This document shows positions 46,152-57,371 of a stretch of 64,000 bases of DNA, one piece after another (position 1 is the first letter of the stretch; every line of letters begins with the position of its first letter). The stretch is taken from positions 1-64,000 of the forward strand of contig JAOWBW010001469.1 of the NCBI GenBank assembly GCA_026119855.1, written 5' to 3'. This DNA is from Campanula takesimana (Eukaryota; Streptophyta; Magnoliopsida; Asterales; Campanulaceae). A program made the position numbers and the translations under genes. The notes beneath the pieces are model-generated. The model was given only the letters and a program-made list of their open reading frames with translations. It searched no databases and had not been told where the DNA came from.

Positions 46152-46794
46152 ATAATACTCGATACAAGAATATAAATGTGTTTGGGAATTTATAAGGAAC
46201 TAAGGAATGTGTAAGACTTTATTGTGAGGAGAGTGTGTGTTCTTGCTTCAAGTGTTGTATCTTCAAACACATCCTCCCTTGCTATTTATAGGCTTGATAA
46301 TTCTTAGGGAATACTCCAATAATGGCTTGGTGATTGATAAAAACGTGGTAGAGAGGTGGAGTGGAGTGACCGAACTTGGGGAGGTTATTTTCCACATTTC
46401 CTAAAATGTAGGAACTAATTCTTGGTGCCCAAGTCCATGCATACCCGATTTGTACCTTCATGCTATGAACGCCTTGTACCTTTTTGATCAACAACTCAGC
46501 CTTTGAATGGGTCAAATCCCATGTGTTTGTTGTGAATTAAATCCCCACATGTTTATGGATAAAATCCCTTTTATCCATAAAATCTTCTTTCACCTTCCTT
46601 GCATTATTCTAGCATCTCAACCATAGTACATCTGAAAATTGGACCAACAATAAACACTAAACTTGCAACAATATTAGACATTAGTACAGCAATTATTTAT
46701 GAAGCAAATATCCAAATATAATCCCAGCAGTCCGTCGGGTATCACTGGGACAGTGTTGACAGCACTTGTGGTATCACCACGCTCTGCACTTACA
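46152..46794 (-). repeat. Copia B 5' LTR, right segment
   Basis: Continues the LTR after Copia C, ending GCACTTACA at 46794, followed by the CATTT duplication. It matches 33706-34350. Confidence 0.9.
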
Positions 46795-46799
46795 CATTT

Positions 46800-47062
46800 C
46801 TCATCCCTTACAAAATGATATTTGACATTAATGTTCTTGGTTTTCTCATGATGAACTTGATCATTGGCAAACCAAATCGCGCTCAAACTATCGCAATAAA
46901 TAATAGCCTGATCCTGATGTATCCCAAGATCGTTGATCAATCCCTTCAACCATATTCCTTCCTTAGCGGACTCTGTCAATGCCATGTATTCTACCTCTGT
47001 TGTAGACAACGTCACTGTTGCCTGCAATGTAGTCTTCCAACTAACAACTGACCCACCACGTA
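46800..47062 (-). pseudogene. Copia A RNase H, N-terminal piece
   Basis: The minus strand reads GSVVSWKTTLQATVTLSTTEVEYMALTESA, then WLKGLINDLGI, IIYCDSLSAIWFANDQVHHEKTKNI and YHFVRDEK, an RNase H without internal stops. It joins in frame to 33382 once Copia B and one CATTT are removed. The remainder of the element (gag to RT) is absent beyond 47062. Confidence 0.88.
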
Positions 47063-47127
47063 AATCTGTTTTCTTGTGATTGTTTTCTTTTTCTCATCAA
47101 GTCTTCTTTAATTGCTCTAACAATTTT

Positions 47128-48372
47128 AATAATAACATGTTGATAATATAATTGGATTATATATGTTAGGATGCTATTTAAATTTAGATTCATGAAGTTT
47201 ATGTGATTTGTCTTTTATGTATGTATATGAGATATATGGAGATCATAAAATCGCACCGTTTAATTACGTTATGTGGGATCTAAGATTGCAATAATAATTT
47301 TATTATTATGTTCCTTGTGATCATCAAAAGTTAATTGGATTAATTTGTTGATGATCCTAGATTGAAGAATAAATTGTTTATTCAAGGTTTTGATGAACAC
47401 GGTGATTTGATCATCATGAACACCAAACCCTAATTGAATCAAGGAAAGCAATTTTAGAGTTTTAAAATTAAAACACAATGGTAAATATTTTGAGTTGAAT
47501 TTAATTGTCAGATGACTGGTTTTAGAAACCGTGTTTCCTGAAATTAAATGTCAATTTAAAAATTACTTTGGATTGAATTTGTTTGTCAGATGGCTGGTTT
47601 TAGAAACCGTGTTTCCTAAAAACAAATCTCAATGACAAAGTCATAAATTGATGCGACAAAAGAATTTAGAATCGAGTTACTTTATGTAAGGGATTGTGGA
47701 TGCATTTTGGCTTAGTTTCGACCTTACATAGTTGTTTCATCTAGTTTTTAAATTTGGTACGGGATTGTGAATGCCTTTTGGCTTAGTTTCGACTGTACAA
47801 TCGTGTTCTCAAATACGTGTTAAAGAATTTATCCCCATAAATCAATCACATGAAATCATAATTTAATTAATGAGATTAATGAAATCATTAACCGATGCTT
47901 TATGTGTTTAAATTATGTGCGTATAAACATGTTACCATGCTATATGTGTTGAACCTTCTTGTTAAAATTTAAATCATGTGCCAACCCATATGATTAAAAC
48001 ACTTGCGATTACATAAATATTTTTTTATGTAGGCTACGCCCTAGCGAGGTGCATTAATTCTATTTTTGTAAAAGCAAGATGAGAAAACAGTGATTCCTAT
48101 ACGTTTAAAATGGTTTGATTTAATTGGGTTATCAAAACAGTTTTGAACCCAAGGCACAAGATGAGACTAAAACATGCTTTTGACATAAGATGTCCAAAGA
48201 GTCTCATAAAGGATCTAAGAGTCATAGTATATGATATGATTGATAAACGTTATCTACCTAAATATCTTATTTTGAGCAGTCGTGCCCTAGCCGACTCAAA
48301 GTTAAGTGAAATATGGATCTTAGCCCATGAAAATTATATTATACATTAATGTATTTATGTATTTGAAGGTTA
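47128..48372 (+). mobile_element. Isolated leader fragment of a D-family Copia
   Basis: Collinear, in opposite orientation, with 23520-22365 of the D element: shared landmarks are the AAACCCTAA leader module, GGCTACGCCCTAGCG (48032) and CGTGCCCTAGCCGACTC (48282). In place of D's CTGCACGAAAATTCTG repeats it has two GGAAACACGGTTTC-type and two TTTTGGCTTAGTTTCGAC segments, which in D occur only in the copy embedded in gag. No LTR adjoins it. Confidence 0.65.
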
Positions 48373-48446
48373 TATAATTTAAAACTTTCCCCATCCTCAA
48401 ATAAATTAGTTTTTCCATTATTTTAAAAAAAAAAAAAAAAAACTTA

Positions 48447-48876
48447 CTCCCTCCGCCCCGGACTAAAGTTCTTAGTTTGATTTTACACGGAGATTAAGAA
48501 AAAATAAATGTTGTGAGTATAAAAAAGTAAGGAAGAGAAAGTAGGAGAGATAAAGTGGGTAGAGAGTTTTTGTTGTGAGAATGACAAGTGGGTCCCATGT
48601 TCCATTTTAGGTAGAGAAAATTTTGGGGGAAACTAGTTTCTCCATAAGTTATAAAAAGTCATGTTTTTATAGGGTTTAAGGTTTAGGGTTTTAGGTTTGG
48701 GGTTTAGGGTTTTAGGGTTTTAGGTTTAAAGGTTAAAAACAAGACTTTTTATAACTTATAGAGGAACTAGTTTCCTCCAAAACACACTATTTTAGGTAAT
48801 AAAGCAACTAAGAACCTTAATCTGGGACAAACCAAAAAGGAAAGTTAGAACCTTAGTTTAGGACAGAGGGAGGGAG
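48447..48876. mobile_element. Stowaway-like MITE with a nested foldback element
   Basis: Ends CTCCCTCCGCCCCGGACTAA / TTAGGACAGAGGGAGGGAG with TA on both sides. Interrupted at 48614-48788. Confidence 0.8.
48614..48788. mobile_element. Mutator-type foldback MITE with telomere-like core
   Basis: 175 bp with inverted arms of ~45 bp (inner parts TAAGTTATAAAAAGTC / GACTTTTTATAACTTA) and an exact 10-bp flanking repeat ATTTTAGGTA (48604-48613 and 48789-48798). The core (48670-48730) is a run of GGTTTAGGGTTTTAGG words, degenerate TTTAGGG plant telomere repeats. A 9-11-bp duplication with G-starting ends fits Mutator-like MITEs. Confidence 0.78.
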
Positions 48877-49226
48877 TATTTTATTATTACATTTTTCCTA
48901 ACAATTAACCTTGAAATAAAAGTATTTCTTCTCACCATTTAAGTGTATGAGGTATTGATATCTTGTAGTGTGGCTATTATGGGCATCAGAGCAACCTCAC
49001 TAAATTGAGTAAAACTATCATTTTCGTTTGGTGTAAGGGCAATAAAATTGAGGTTTAATTCTCTAAGGCCTTTTCAGTCTAGACAAAAAGTTATAAAAAC
49101 CAACATCATTTGCTTAAGTCTACCTACACCCAAAACCTAGATCAAAATTCCATTAAAACTCAATGTCCCATTGACCCAATCAAAAACAATTTCTAAATAC
49201 TAATTCTAGCCCTAGTCCCAAATAAA
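48877..49226. other. Spacer, nothing recognised
   Basis: No gene or repeat was recognised between the MITE and the pyrimidine-rich leader of the ACP fragment. Confidence 0.45.
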
Positions 49227-49442
49227 ATCACCTTTTCTCTCTCTCTCCTCATTTTTGTTCTTCCCTCTCTCTCTACACACACAAACAAGCTCTCTTCTCT
49301 CTCCTCCTCACCTTCCACTTCGGTCATCTACCTCGCCTCCGGTCATCTCTCCCTAGCCTCAAGTCATCTCTCCTCGCCTCCGAGCATCTCTCATTCTCTC
49401 CAAACCCTAACCCTAACCCTTGCCCCTTTATTTTCTTCCGGT
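49227..49442 (+). promoter_or_regulatory. Pyrimidine-rich leader with telo-box
   Basis: CT-rich runs, then tandem-like GCCTC.GGTCATCTCTCC segments, then AAACCCTAACCCTAACCCTT (49402-49421), an interstitial telomere-type telo-box common in leaders of plant translation and housekeeping genes. It looks like the 5' UTR of a plant gene and runs directly into the ACP fragment. Confidence 0.5.
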
Positions 49443-49706
49443 CAGGAAGCTTTATCGACGACGGCAACCAGATCTGACCGGAATGCCGTTGTCGATCGAG
49501 TTTTGGTCATTGTCAAAGACATTCCCAAAGTTGATCCTTCCAAGGTGACTCCCGATGTCCATTTTCAAAATGATTTAGGATTGGATAGCTTGGACAACGT
49601 GGAGATTGTAATGGCAATTGAAGAGGAGTTCAAGCTAAAGATTCCTGATAACGAAACTGATAAGATTGACTCAGGTGCTCTTACAATTGAGTATAGTATG
49701 TATTAA
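49443..49706 (+). pseudogene. Mitochondrial-type acyl carrier protein, truncated
   Basis: Mitochondrial ACP carries acyl chains on a 4'-phosphopantetheine arm for lipoic-acid synthesis and is a subunit partner of complex I. The core is well kept: DRVLVIVKDIPKVDPSKV, then HFQNDLGLDSLDNVEIVMAIEEEF, with the prosthetic-group Ser in GLDSLD, then KIPDNETDKIDS. Two defects: the frame is open far upstream (to at least 49270) but has no ATG and no recognisable transit peptide, and the last residues are lost by a frameshift after IEY, with the original NHPMAS-like tail still readable in another frame at about 49708-49725. It could be a processed pseudogene fused to a foreign leader, or the last exon of a gene with an upstream exon I cannot see. 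Confidence 0.75.
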
Positions 49707-49957
49707 CCGTTCAATGGCTAGTTGTAAAGCAAAGCTTTGTTTTTTGCCAGGTTCAATCCTTTCAAGAAAATAATGGTATTTGTTTTCTAGGCCCATTTTT
49801 AATTTGACTGGTTGCTGTGAATGTTGAAATATAAGTCCATCTTATGGGTGAGAAAAATAATTGAACTTTGTATGAGTAGAGTAGTTCTGTCGAACCATGT
49901 ACCTTTTTTATTCATATGCTTTCATATAGACTTGTATTTTGATTGTGAAAATACGGT

Positions 49958-50087
49958 GAAAAACTTGTTTTACACTAACTTTAGTATAAAACTTGTTTTT
50001 CATCTCTTATAAAAAAAATTGTTTTTTCATATAAAAAAAAAAAAAAAAACAAGTTTTACACTAAAGTTAGTGTAAAACAGGTTTTTC
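49958..50087. repeat. Foldback (38-bp arms) after the ACP fragment
   Basis: GAAAAACTTGTTTTACACTA ... at 49958-49995 is inverted at 50050-50087, with an A/T-rich loop. A small MITE or hairpin in the 3' flank. Confidence 0.75.
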
Positions 50088-50274
50088 AGAAGACTGACTC
50101 ATTTTGTTTCTAATTATTCTTCATAATTGTTTAAGGATTTTCATTTTGGAAGTGGGATTTTTGTACAACGTATTTGTATTTATTATTATGAAATGGAGAA
50201 ATAATAATTTTTAGCCCTTCTTTTTTGCATTTTTGGTTAATAAATGGGTCTTAGAGGTGACCTATTAGACATAA

Positions 50275-51310
50275 AGTACTCTTATATTTTACGTACATGA
50301 GGTGAATTGGTCTTATACACGTAAATATATGCGTGGAGTGGTTAATAAAATATGATTTTTTTTAATTTTAAAATGTGAAAAATTATAGAAAAAAAATTAC
50401 TATTGTAGTGCAGGTATAAGAGGTGAACTAGTCTTATACATAAGTATATGAGTAGACTGATCAATAAACTATGAGTTTTTCCATGATTTTTTTTTTTACT
50501 AAAATATGAAAATTATGGGAAAAATACTCTTATACTTAAGATATAAGAGGTAAATTATTCTTATACCTAAGTATAAGAGAGGACTGATAGATAAAATATG
50601 AGATTATTTTACTTTTTAAAAAATGTGAAAAATTATGAAAAATTTACACTTATACTTCAAGTATAAGAGATAAACTACTCTTATACCTGAGAATAGGAGC
50701 ATACCGTTTTATAAAATATAAGAATTTTTATGAATTTTATTTTTTTAGAAAATATGAAAAATTATGAAAAACGAATAAATATTATACTTTAGGTATAAGA
50801 GTAATTCTAGTTTTGTACTCTAAGAATGGGAGAGGACTAGTTAATAAAATATGAGACTTTTTATGATTATTTTATGAGAATGTGAAAATTATGAAGAAAA
50901 AAAAAACACTCTTATAACGTAGGTATAATAGGTGAACTAGTCTTATACCTAAGTGTGGGAGCGGACTGCTTAATAAAATATGATTTTTTTTAATGATTTT
51001 ATAAGAAAATGTGAAAAATTGTGGAAAAGAATAATCTTGTACCTGATGTATAAGAACAATTCTAGTCTTATACCTTAGGTATAGGAGCAGAGATTGGTAA
51101 GGGTAGAATTCTCTTTTATATATTTATTTTACAAAAAGTGACAAAAAATACTTTTATATCTGAGGTATAAGAGTAATTAAAGCCATATACCTTAGGTATT
51201 GGAGAGGACGAGTAGGGGTAGACTTGTCTTTTTATATATTTTTAAAAATTACTCTTATACCTAAGATAAAAGAGTAAATTTAGTCTTATACCTTAGGTAT
51301 AGAGGAAGAC
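50275..51310. repeat. Degenerate tandem array, ~115-130-bp unit, about nine copies
   Basis: Each unit has CTCTTATACCT-AGGTATAAGAG, a self-complementary pair, followed by GGACTG.TTAATAAAATATGA and a GTGAAAAATTATG stretch. Units differ at many positions, so the array is old. It ends where the CACTA element begins. Confidence 0.8.
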
Positions 51311-51481
51311 TCACTACTAGAAATTGTATTTTGGGCGACCAATCTAAGAAGACTAAAAAATATTGGTCACCTAAACAAGCTTAAGGTGACCAAAATATGG
51401 ATTGGTCCCTAGAGATCCGCCTTTGGCCACCAATCTTAGCCGACCAACAAGTCTGTGGCCTTATTGCTGCTTTACTCCACC

Positions 51482-52701
51482 TGTTGGTGTTGGTGCCTTA
51501 GGCACGTTTGTTAAACGTTGTAATTGTTATCATTTTATTTATATTAATAAAGAGATGTTTTATTATTATTATTGTTCATGTTTACTTATAATATCTCCGT
51601 CCCTAGTACTTGTTAAGCACTAGTATAAAAGCTAAATGATCATGGGATGATCATGTTAGATTTATGGGTACTTGTTTGGAACAAGGTACTAGACATGACC
51701 CGCTGTATAAGATTTATGCCATGGTCTATGTCATACATATATCTCATATTAGTTATGTCATTTGAATCCTTAGATGTGAAGTTATTATAGTCTTCTACTT
51801 GATGAACATTATGTTTGACATATTCAAACGCTACCTTTAACCAGGTAGTTATAAAGGGTATGATTGGCATAATCGGATTCATGTAGGGAAGAATAATAAG
51901 CTAAGATGGATTTGTCCCTCTTCGGAGAGATGTCAAGCTTGGGCCCCTCGTAGAAATGATGTTGATGAAATGTTCGGCCGGACTCAAATGAATTGATTGG
52001 ATCAATGGCATTTGGATTATCAACATATTCGGAATCGGGAAACTATTGAACAATACATGTTGACTTGTTGACCATAACATGTGTTCAATGACATCGTGGA
52101 CAAAAGGATTGTGACATGTTCTAAAAAGAATCCGAACTTGTATCTAGTTACACTATTTGGGTAGGTATGACTGTTTGCTAGAACCTAATCATATCTTATG
52201 GATTCATGTTTGGACCCATTGCCAACTTAGTGTAATCCTAGAGAGTCACACACGAATAGAACGAATCCTAAAGGACTATGACCTATATAAACATCTTTTC
52301 ACCAGCCATTAAGCACATGATTCCTAGTCTCTTAGAGAGATAATATTCTTGATCAAAGGTTTAGAATCCAAGATCAAGAATTCATAATTCCATATAGTCT
52401 TTACAATTGTGAAAGTGTGTTTCATAATTTGGTCTAGCAACCAAGATCAAGTGTTCTTGATATTCGTTCGTGGTGTGGATACCGCTAGAGGGTGAAACTT
52501 ATCATCTTCAAAGTTCGTGATTCTTGCTCTGTTCGTGATCAAGCTTTCAAGCCTCCACCAAATCCAAGGTTGCAAGGGTTAGTATTCTAGTATTCATTAT
52601 GCAAGTATTTAACTTAATCATATGAATGGATCCATGGGCTTTGGGTTTCATAAAATTTTAAATGCTTAATTCCGCTGCGCATGTTACTAGGAAACCCAAC
52701 A
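51482..52701 (+). repeat. Solo LTR related to the D family, inside the CACTA
   Basis: 1220 bp, TGTTGGTGTTGG ... AACCCAACA, flanked by a perfect CCACC duplication (51477-51481 and 52702-52706). No internal sequence, so it is a product of LTR-LTR recombination. Its right end read backwards (TGTTGGGTTTCC ... GCGCAGCGGAATTAAGC) resembles the D-element LTR start, so it is a related family in the opposite orientation. Confidence 0.88.
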
Positions 52702-53045
52702 CCACCAAGTGATATATTCGTCACCTAAAGACACATTTTGGTGACCAATACTGTTGCGACTAAGAGATTGGTCACGCAAAAGCCCTCTGATCACGACTTC
52801 TTTGGCGACCAAAAACTTGTCTCCTCAAACAAGTTTAGGCGACAATAAAAATCATGGTCGCCTAAAAAATATCTTTGGTGACCAAATATTTGGCCTCAAG
52901 ACTACCTGGTCACCTTAGATATAACTTTATACCACCATAAAAATTAGTCACCTAATTGCCTTTTAGGTGACCAACTCTTTGTGGCTAGAAGTATTGTTTA
53001 GGCGCCAATGTCTTTGGCGACAAATTTTGGTCGCCTAATCTATTT

Positions 53046-53300
53046 TTAAATTATATCAACAATAGTGTTGCTCCAGCCAATAATTTAAAGTGGCTCTCAA
53101 TAGTCACATCAAGAATAGTGTTGCTCCAGTCAATAATTTAAAGTTTCTCTCAATAGTTACATAAAAAAATAATGTTGCTCCAATCAATAATATAAAGTAT
53201 TCTCAATAGTCCCATCTAAAATAGTGTTGTTCAGTCAATAATTTAAAGTTGCTCTTACATCAAAATAGTGTTTCTTCAGTCAATAATTTGTGTTGTCAAA
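53046..53300. repeat. Tandem repeat in CACTA 5' region
   Basis: About five diverged copies of a ~60-bp unit with AATAGTGTTGCTCCAGTCAA and ATTTAAAGTTGCTCTCAATAG. Confidence 0.75.
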
Positions 53301-53826
53301 TCGCCTATCTATTTTTAAATTATTTAATTTTATGAGTTTCAGATAATTTATATTTAGTGACAAATGATTGGTCACCTTAGATATTTAAGGTGACAAACTT
53401 TGCATTGGTCACCTAAATATCATTTACTGCTTGTCACCAAAGAGTAGGAGCACACATATCAAAATGTTCTCTGAGAAAGTATCATTCAATAGTTATATCA
53501 AATATCAAGTTGTTCATAATAACGTCAAAGACTTCACTGATAAATTTTTGAAAATATCGTCCATAGGTGACAAATATTTTAGTAGAATAAATTTTTATTT
53601 TGTCACCTAAACTATTTTGAAACTCTATAAATCATCTCTTACTACACACCATTCTTGCATCCATACACTAGATCTTCTATAATAAATCTTACTTGTCTTT
53701 CAAGAGTTTTCATTGATCTTTCCTTCTCTCTTTTCTGTACTATCTCTCATTAGATCCATAGTTACATTCTTTTCAATACCATCTTTCTCATTTGAGTACA
53801 AAATTATATTATCACTCCATCCTTCA

Positions 53827-55090
53827 ATGGATAAAAGTTGGATGTATCTTTCAAACATTATCCAGGGAACATATAGCAGAGGTTGATAGCTTTCTTGAAT
53901 TTGCAGTAGCACATAATCACAATTCATCTGGCCTTATCCCGTGTCCATGCGCTAACTGCAACAACATGGTATTTCATTCTATCTCTGAAGTAAAATGTCA
54001 CTTGCTGCGGAAGGGAATGATGTATAATTATACGTCATGGACACATCATGGTGAACGTGTGGATTTTGCTTCAACGTTATCACAATATGAGCAGCCAGAC
54101 CAACATTATTTTGATGACAATGATCATGTGATGGGCATAATAAATGATGTCTATCCATTTGCATCAATGCATCATAATAATTTTGATTCCGACGTAAATG
54201 ACATGCATAGTCAAGAGATATTGGACTATGAAGAACTCCTGCAACAGGCCCTGCAAGAGTTATATCTGGGTTGCACACAATTCTCTTCACTTACTGGTCT
54301 TGTGGAGTTACTACGTTTCAAAGTCAAATCTCATACTGCCAATTTCCAGTTTGATGATTTGCTGGAGATAATGCGACGTATGCTTCCCGAGGGAAATACA
54401 CTTCCTTTTGACACACGCAAAGCCTTCAAGGTGTTAAAGAGGCTGGGGTTGGGCTATAAAAAAATCCATGTTTGTCCAAATAATTATGTATTGTATTATA
54501 AGGAATATGAGGTCCTAGATATATGTCCCGTGTGTGATCACCCAAGATACAAGTCTGGTTCGGGGTATGGGAAGAAAAGAGTTTCACACAAGGCACTGTT
54601 TTATTTTCCAATAACACCACGATTGAAACGGTTATATATGTCTTTGCATACTGCAAAAGGCATGATGTGGCACAAGGAAGAAAGGGTGGATGATGATGTT
54701 TTGAGGCATCCTGCAGATGGAACGTGTGGAAGTCATTTGATATTGACTACCCTAGTTTTGCATCAGAGCCTCGAAATATAAGGTTAGGGCTTGCTACCGA
54801 CATGTTCAATCCATTTGGAGATATGAATGCTAACCATAGCACGTGGCCCGTTGTTGTGGTTCCTTACAACTTACCGCCTTGGAGGTGTATGCGCAAGGAG
54901 TTTAAAATGCTAACTTTGTTTATTCCAGGTTATCCTGGAAAGGAGATAGATATTTATTTGCGACCGTTGGTTGATGAGCTAAAAGAGTTATGGGTGAATG
55001 GTGTACATACTTTTGATAAGTATTCCGGGACGCAATTCACTTTGCAGGCCATGCTTATGTGGACTATACATGATTTTCCTGCTTATGGTA
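53827..55090 (+). pseudogene. CACTA transposase (tnp2 type)
   Basis: The element transposase that cuts the CACTA ends. ATG at 53827 opens MDKSWMYLS; a one-base shift near 53855 leads to the Transpos_assoc domain (SREHIAEVDSFLEFA, zinc-type residues in IPCPCANCNN). Then GLGYKKIHVCPNNYVLYYKE and CPVCDHPRYK, then MMWHKEERVDDDVLRHPADG. A second one-base shift near 54722 leads into WKSFDIDYPSFASEPRNIRLGLATDMFNPFG, PVVVVPYNLPPWRCMR and DIYLRPLVDELKELW, ending at TIHDFPAYG. The rest of the domain is deleted and replaced by an unrelated tail to 55173. Confidence 0.85.
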
Positions 55091-55306
55091 TAACTTATAA
55101 TTTAGTATTCACTACTAGGATCACTAGGTTCTTTGTTCAAGACCTACCATTAGAAGAAAATAAGACAATATAAAGTACTTATAATTTACTAGCTAAGAAG
55201 CTTGAGCTGCAGCTAGAGATTCTTTAATGAATTATAGCCCTATGGCACTACAGAGTTTCTGGTATTTGCTATTAATATAATTTCTTGATCTTATTTGGTT
55301 ATATAG

Positions 55307-55936
55307 AAAAAATCTGGTGCAAACAAGATTAATCGTGGAAACAAGATGCTAAAACATCATGGTGGAGCCAAACCGTTTGTTTATAGGATTGATGATCTAA
55401 TGGTATGTAAATATCTATTCATGTTCTAAGTTTATAATTTTTTTTCTTTTCCTTATTTGTCATTCTTTATTCCATTTGTAGGAAAAGGGCTCGAAATTTC
55501 CGGCAATTGATAACTTTAAAGATGTTTATGTTACGCCAGATAATCCAGAAGCAGCTCCTTTATATGTTATTGTTTTCTCATTTTTTTGTTAATTTGTTTG
55601 ACTATAGCTTTTGTGTTTTATTTACCCTATTATTGTTTTTGAATTCAGGAAGAAATGCAAGAAAAGATAAAGGAGTTCAACAATGAATATGAATCTCAGT
55701 TTACACCCGACACCCCATTGCATGAAATTCCATGCCCGGATCCAGTCATTGGAGTGAAAATATCGACAGAGACTCTTCAAGAATTGGGTCTGAATGTTGG
55801 GAGTTATGTGAGGGGTATGGGTCGTGGGATGGTACGTGATTGTAAGTACCCCAATCTGAAATCGACCAACTTAGAGGAATTCTTAGCACCATTCAGGGAT
55901 AAATTGATAGGCTGGGACCTCACTAGGATAAACTGA
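55307..55936 (+). pseudogene. CACTA second gene, TNPA/Transposase_24-like exons
   Basis: Three exon-like blocks with splice signals. 55307-55402 (NKINRGNKMLKHHGGAKPF, donor GTATGT). 55482 to ~55555 (after TTTGTAG). 55649-55936 (after ATTCAG; QEKIKEFNNEYESQFTPD ... SYVRGMGRGMVRDC). The LKHHGGxKPF and VRGMGxG motifs match the C-terminal region of plant En/Spm accessory proteins that bind subterminal repeats. The last exon ends at the border with the LTR at 55934. Confidence 0.65.
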
Positions 55937-57351
55937 AAATTCCAGGACTACTCTGGAATTAAAATTGGAAAAATCCAGAAGCTCGCCATGCTGAGCCGTA
56001 CGGATAGTTTGGACGCGGGAAGGGCCTAGGCGTACGGCTGGTTTAGGCACCTTCAGTCCCTATAAATTGAGACCCTTGCTGATCATTTCAGAGGGGGGGA
56101 GAAACAGAGTTTGATAGGTGAAACTCTGCAGAACTACAGTCTGAGTGAAACACCACCAAATACTTGAGTGAAGAGAGAGGAAGAAAGGCCATAACCACCA
56201 TAGGTGAAGCCTCCTTATCCCCATCTTCTCTCCATCTTAAACACTCTTGTTCTTGTTCATCTTATTTATTTCTTAGCATTTCAAGCCTTGCCCTTGTCAA
56301 GCACCTTTATATTGCAAGTCTTGTCTTTTCAAGCACCTTATATTCTTGTTATATGTATCTTGGAACCAAATCATGACATGATTCAAGGTGCCTTCACATC
56401 CATGTATGTGATAAAGGGTTAAAACCTAAAGAAGATCATGATTTGTTAATTTCTTGTCTTTAAATAGCTTGATGATCAATTTTTATGGTGAAAGCATGCA
56501 TCTTTATGTCAATATTATTCATATTTGGCCATGATGATCATGTTGGGTGATAAAGTTCCAATCTTTATCATCACAACCTTGATTTAGCCCAAAATCCCAC
56601 ATTTGGGTCATAAAGATTCAATCTTTATGTCATTTTGTTGTCCCTAAAGGTTTAATCTTGATGAAGATCCCATTTTGATGGTAAAGTTTGCATCTTTACT
56701 CATCAAAATGACCATCTTGGCTCAAAGGCCACTTTCATCACCTTTTCTAATTTTTCTCCAATGATTGCCTCAATCACACCCAAGTCCATGTATATGGGGT
56801 CCATTTAGTGATTAATGAGCATAGGAATGATGTCAATCAAAGCTTGTTTGTTAAAATGCAAACTGAAAATAAACAGTTCAGTCCAGTTTCAGCAGAATGC
56901 CCTGTTTCTGCCTGAAACTGGACATTTTCTGGACAAACTGTAAAATCCCCGGGAAGACCTTGCATAGCCGTACGGTTGAGTTGGGTCAGAGGGATGATTT
57001 TTCTTTTCTACCTTGTTTTGTCAAGATCTGTACAAATGAACCCCCTTTTGTTCTGTTAAAATCGATAACCAGTTAACTTCGCAGTTTTTCTTCGTTAAAC
57101 ACACATACACACATACACACTTCGTTAACAAACACAAGGGAGACTCGGCTTTGTCTGAGGCGGCTTGGGTGACGTAAAACTCTTCCCAAGCAGTAACATG
57201 ACCTCCGAACTCATAAATCTCTAACCATTTTCATTTGTTGGGGTTAAAAGTTAACAAATGTGGCGACTCCGTTAAGTTTGTTAAGTTACACGTGTTTGGC
57301 TTTTCTTCCTCGAACGAACCAGTTTTGCCCCGAGGGGGGGGGATCCTTACA
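55934..57351 (+). repeat. 5' LTR of TAT/Ogre-like Gypsy element
   Basis: About 1418 bp, TGAAAATTCCAGG ... CCTTACA, placed by the TG/CA rule and the primer site after it. A CTATAAATT TATA box lies near 56062. AGCCGTACGG-type palindromes occur at 55994, 56029 and 56966. The 3' LTR is outside the window, so the left edge is not confirmed. Confidence 0.65.
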
Positions 57352-57352
57352 A

Positions 57353-57371
57353 TGGCGACTCCGCTGGGGAA
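57353..57371 (+). other. Primer-binding site of TAT/Ogre-like element
   Basis: TGGCGACTCCGCTGGGGAA, two bases after the LTR end; this site type is used by plant Ogre/TAT elements. A partial copy (TGGCGACTCCGTTAAG) lies ~100 bp upstream at 57258. Confidence 0.85.

Larger units (their letters stand above)
33383..46794 (-). mobile_element. Copia B, SIRE-like, non-autonomous, with Copia C nested in its 5' LTR
   Basis: Without the nested element it is ~6.7 kb: 3' LTR 33383-34350, internal 34351-39135, 5' LTR 39136-46794 (966 bp when the insert is removed). The duplication CATTT is perfect and the LTRs are very similar, so it is fairly young. It encodes gag, protease and integrase on the minus strand but has no reverse transcriptase or RNase H. 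The HGKEF-type integrase and a long region after pol resemble SIRE/Maximus Copia; the lineage is an inference. Confidence 0.88.
51312..55936 (+). mobile_element. Decayed CACTA (En/Spm) transposon, 3' end lost
   Basis: Starts with the CACTACTAGAAA terminal motif. Subterminal short repeats TTGGTCACCTAA / TTAGGCGACCAA in both orientations fill 51330-51480 and 52707-53640. A two-gene arrangement follows: a TNPD/tnp2-type transposase and a TNPA/Transposase_24-like tail. A solo LTR interrupts it, and the 3' terminus is cut off by the LTR starting at 55934. Confidence 0.85.

Noticed and set aside
48143..48349. 68-codon plus-strand frame
   Set aside because: Falls in noncoding leader homologous to 22430-22700 of the D element, where no frame is conserved.
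48660..48735. True telomere or chromosome end
   Set aside because: Only a short degenerate TTTAGGG-like run inside a foldback element with target duplications.
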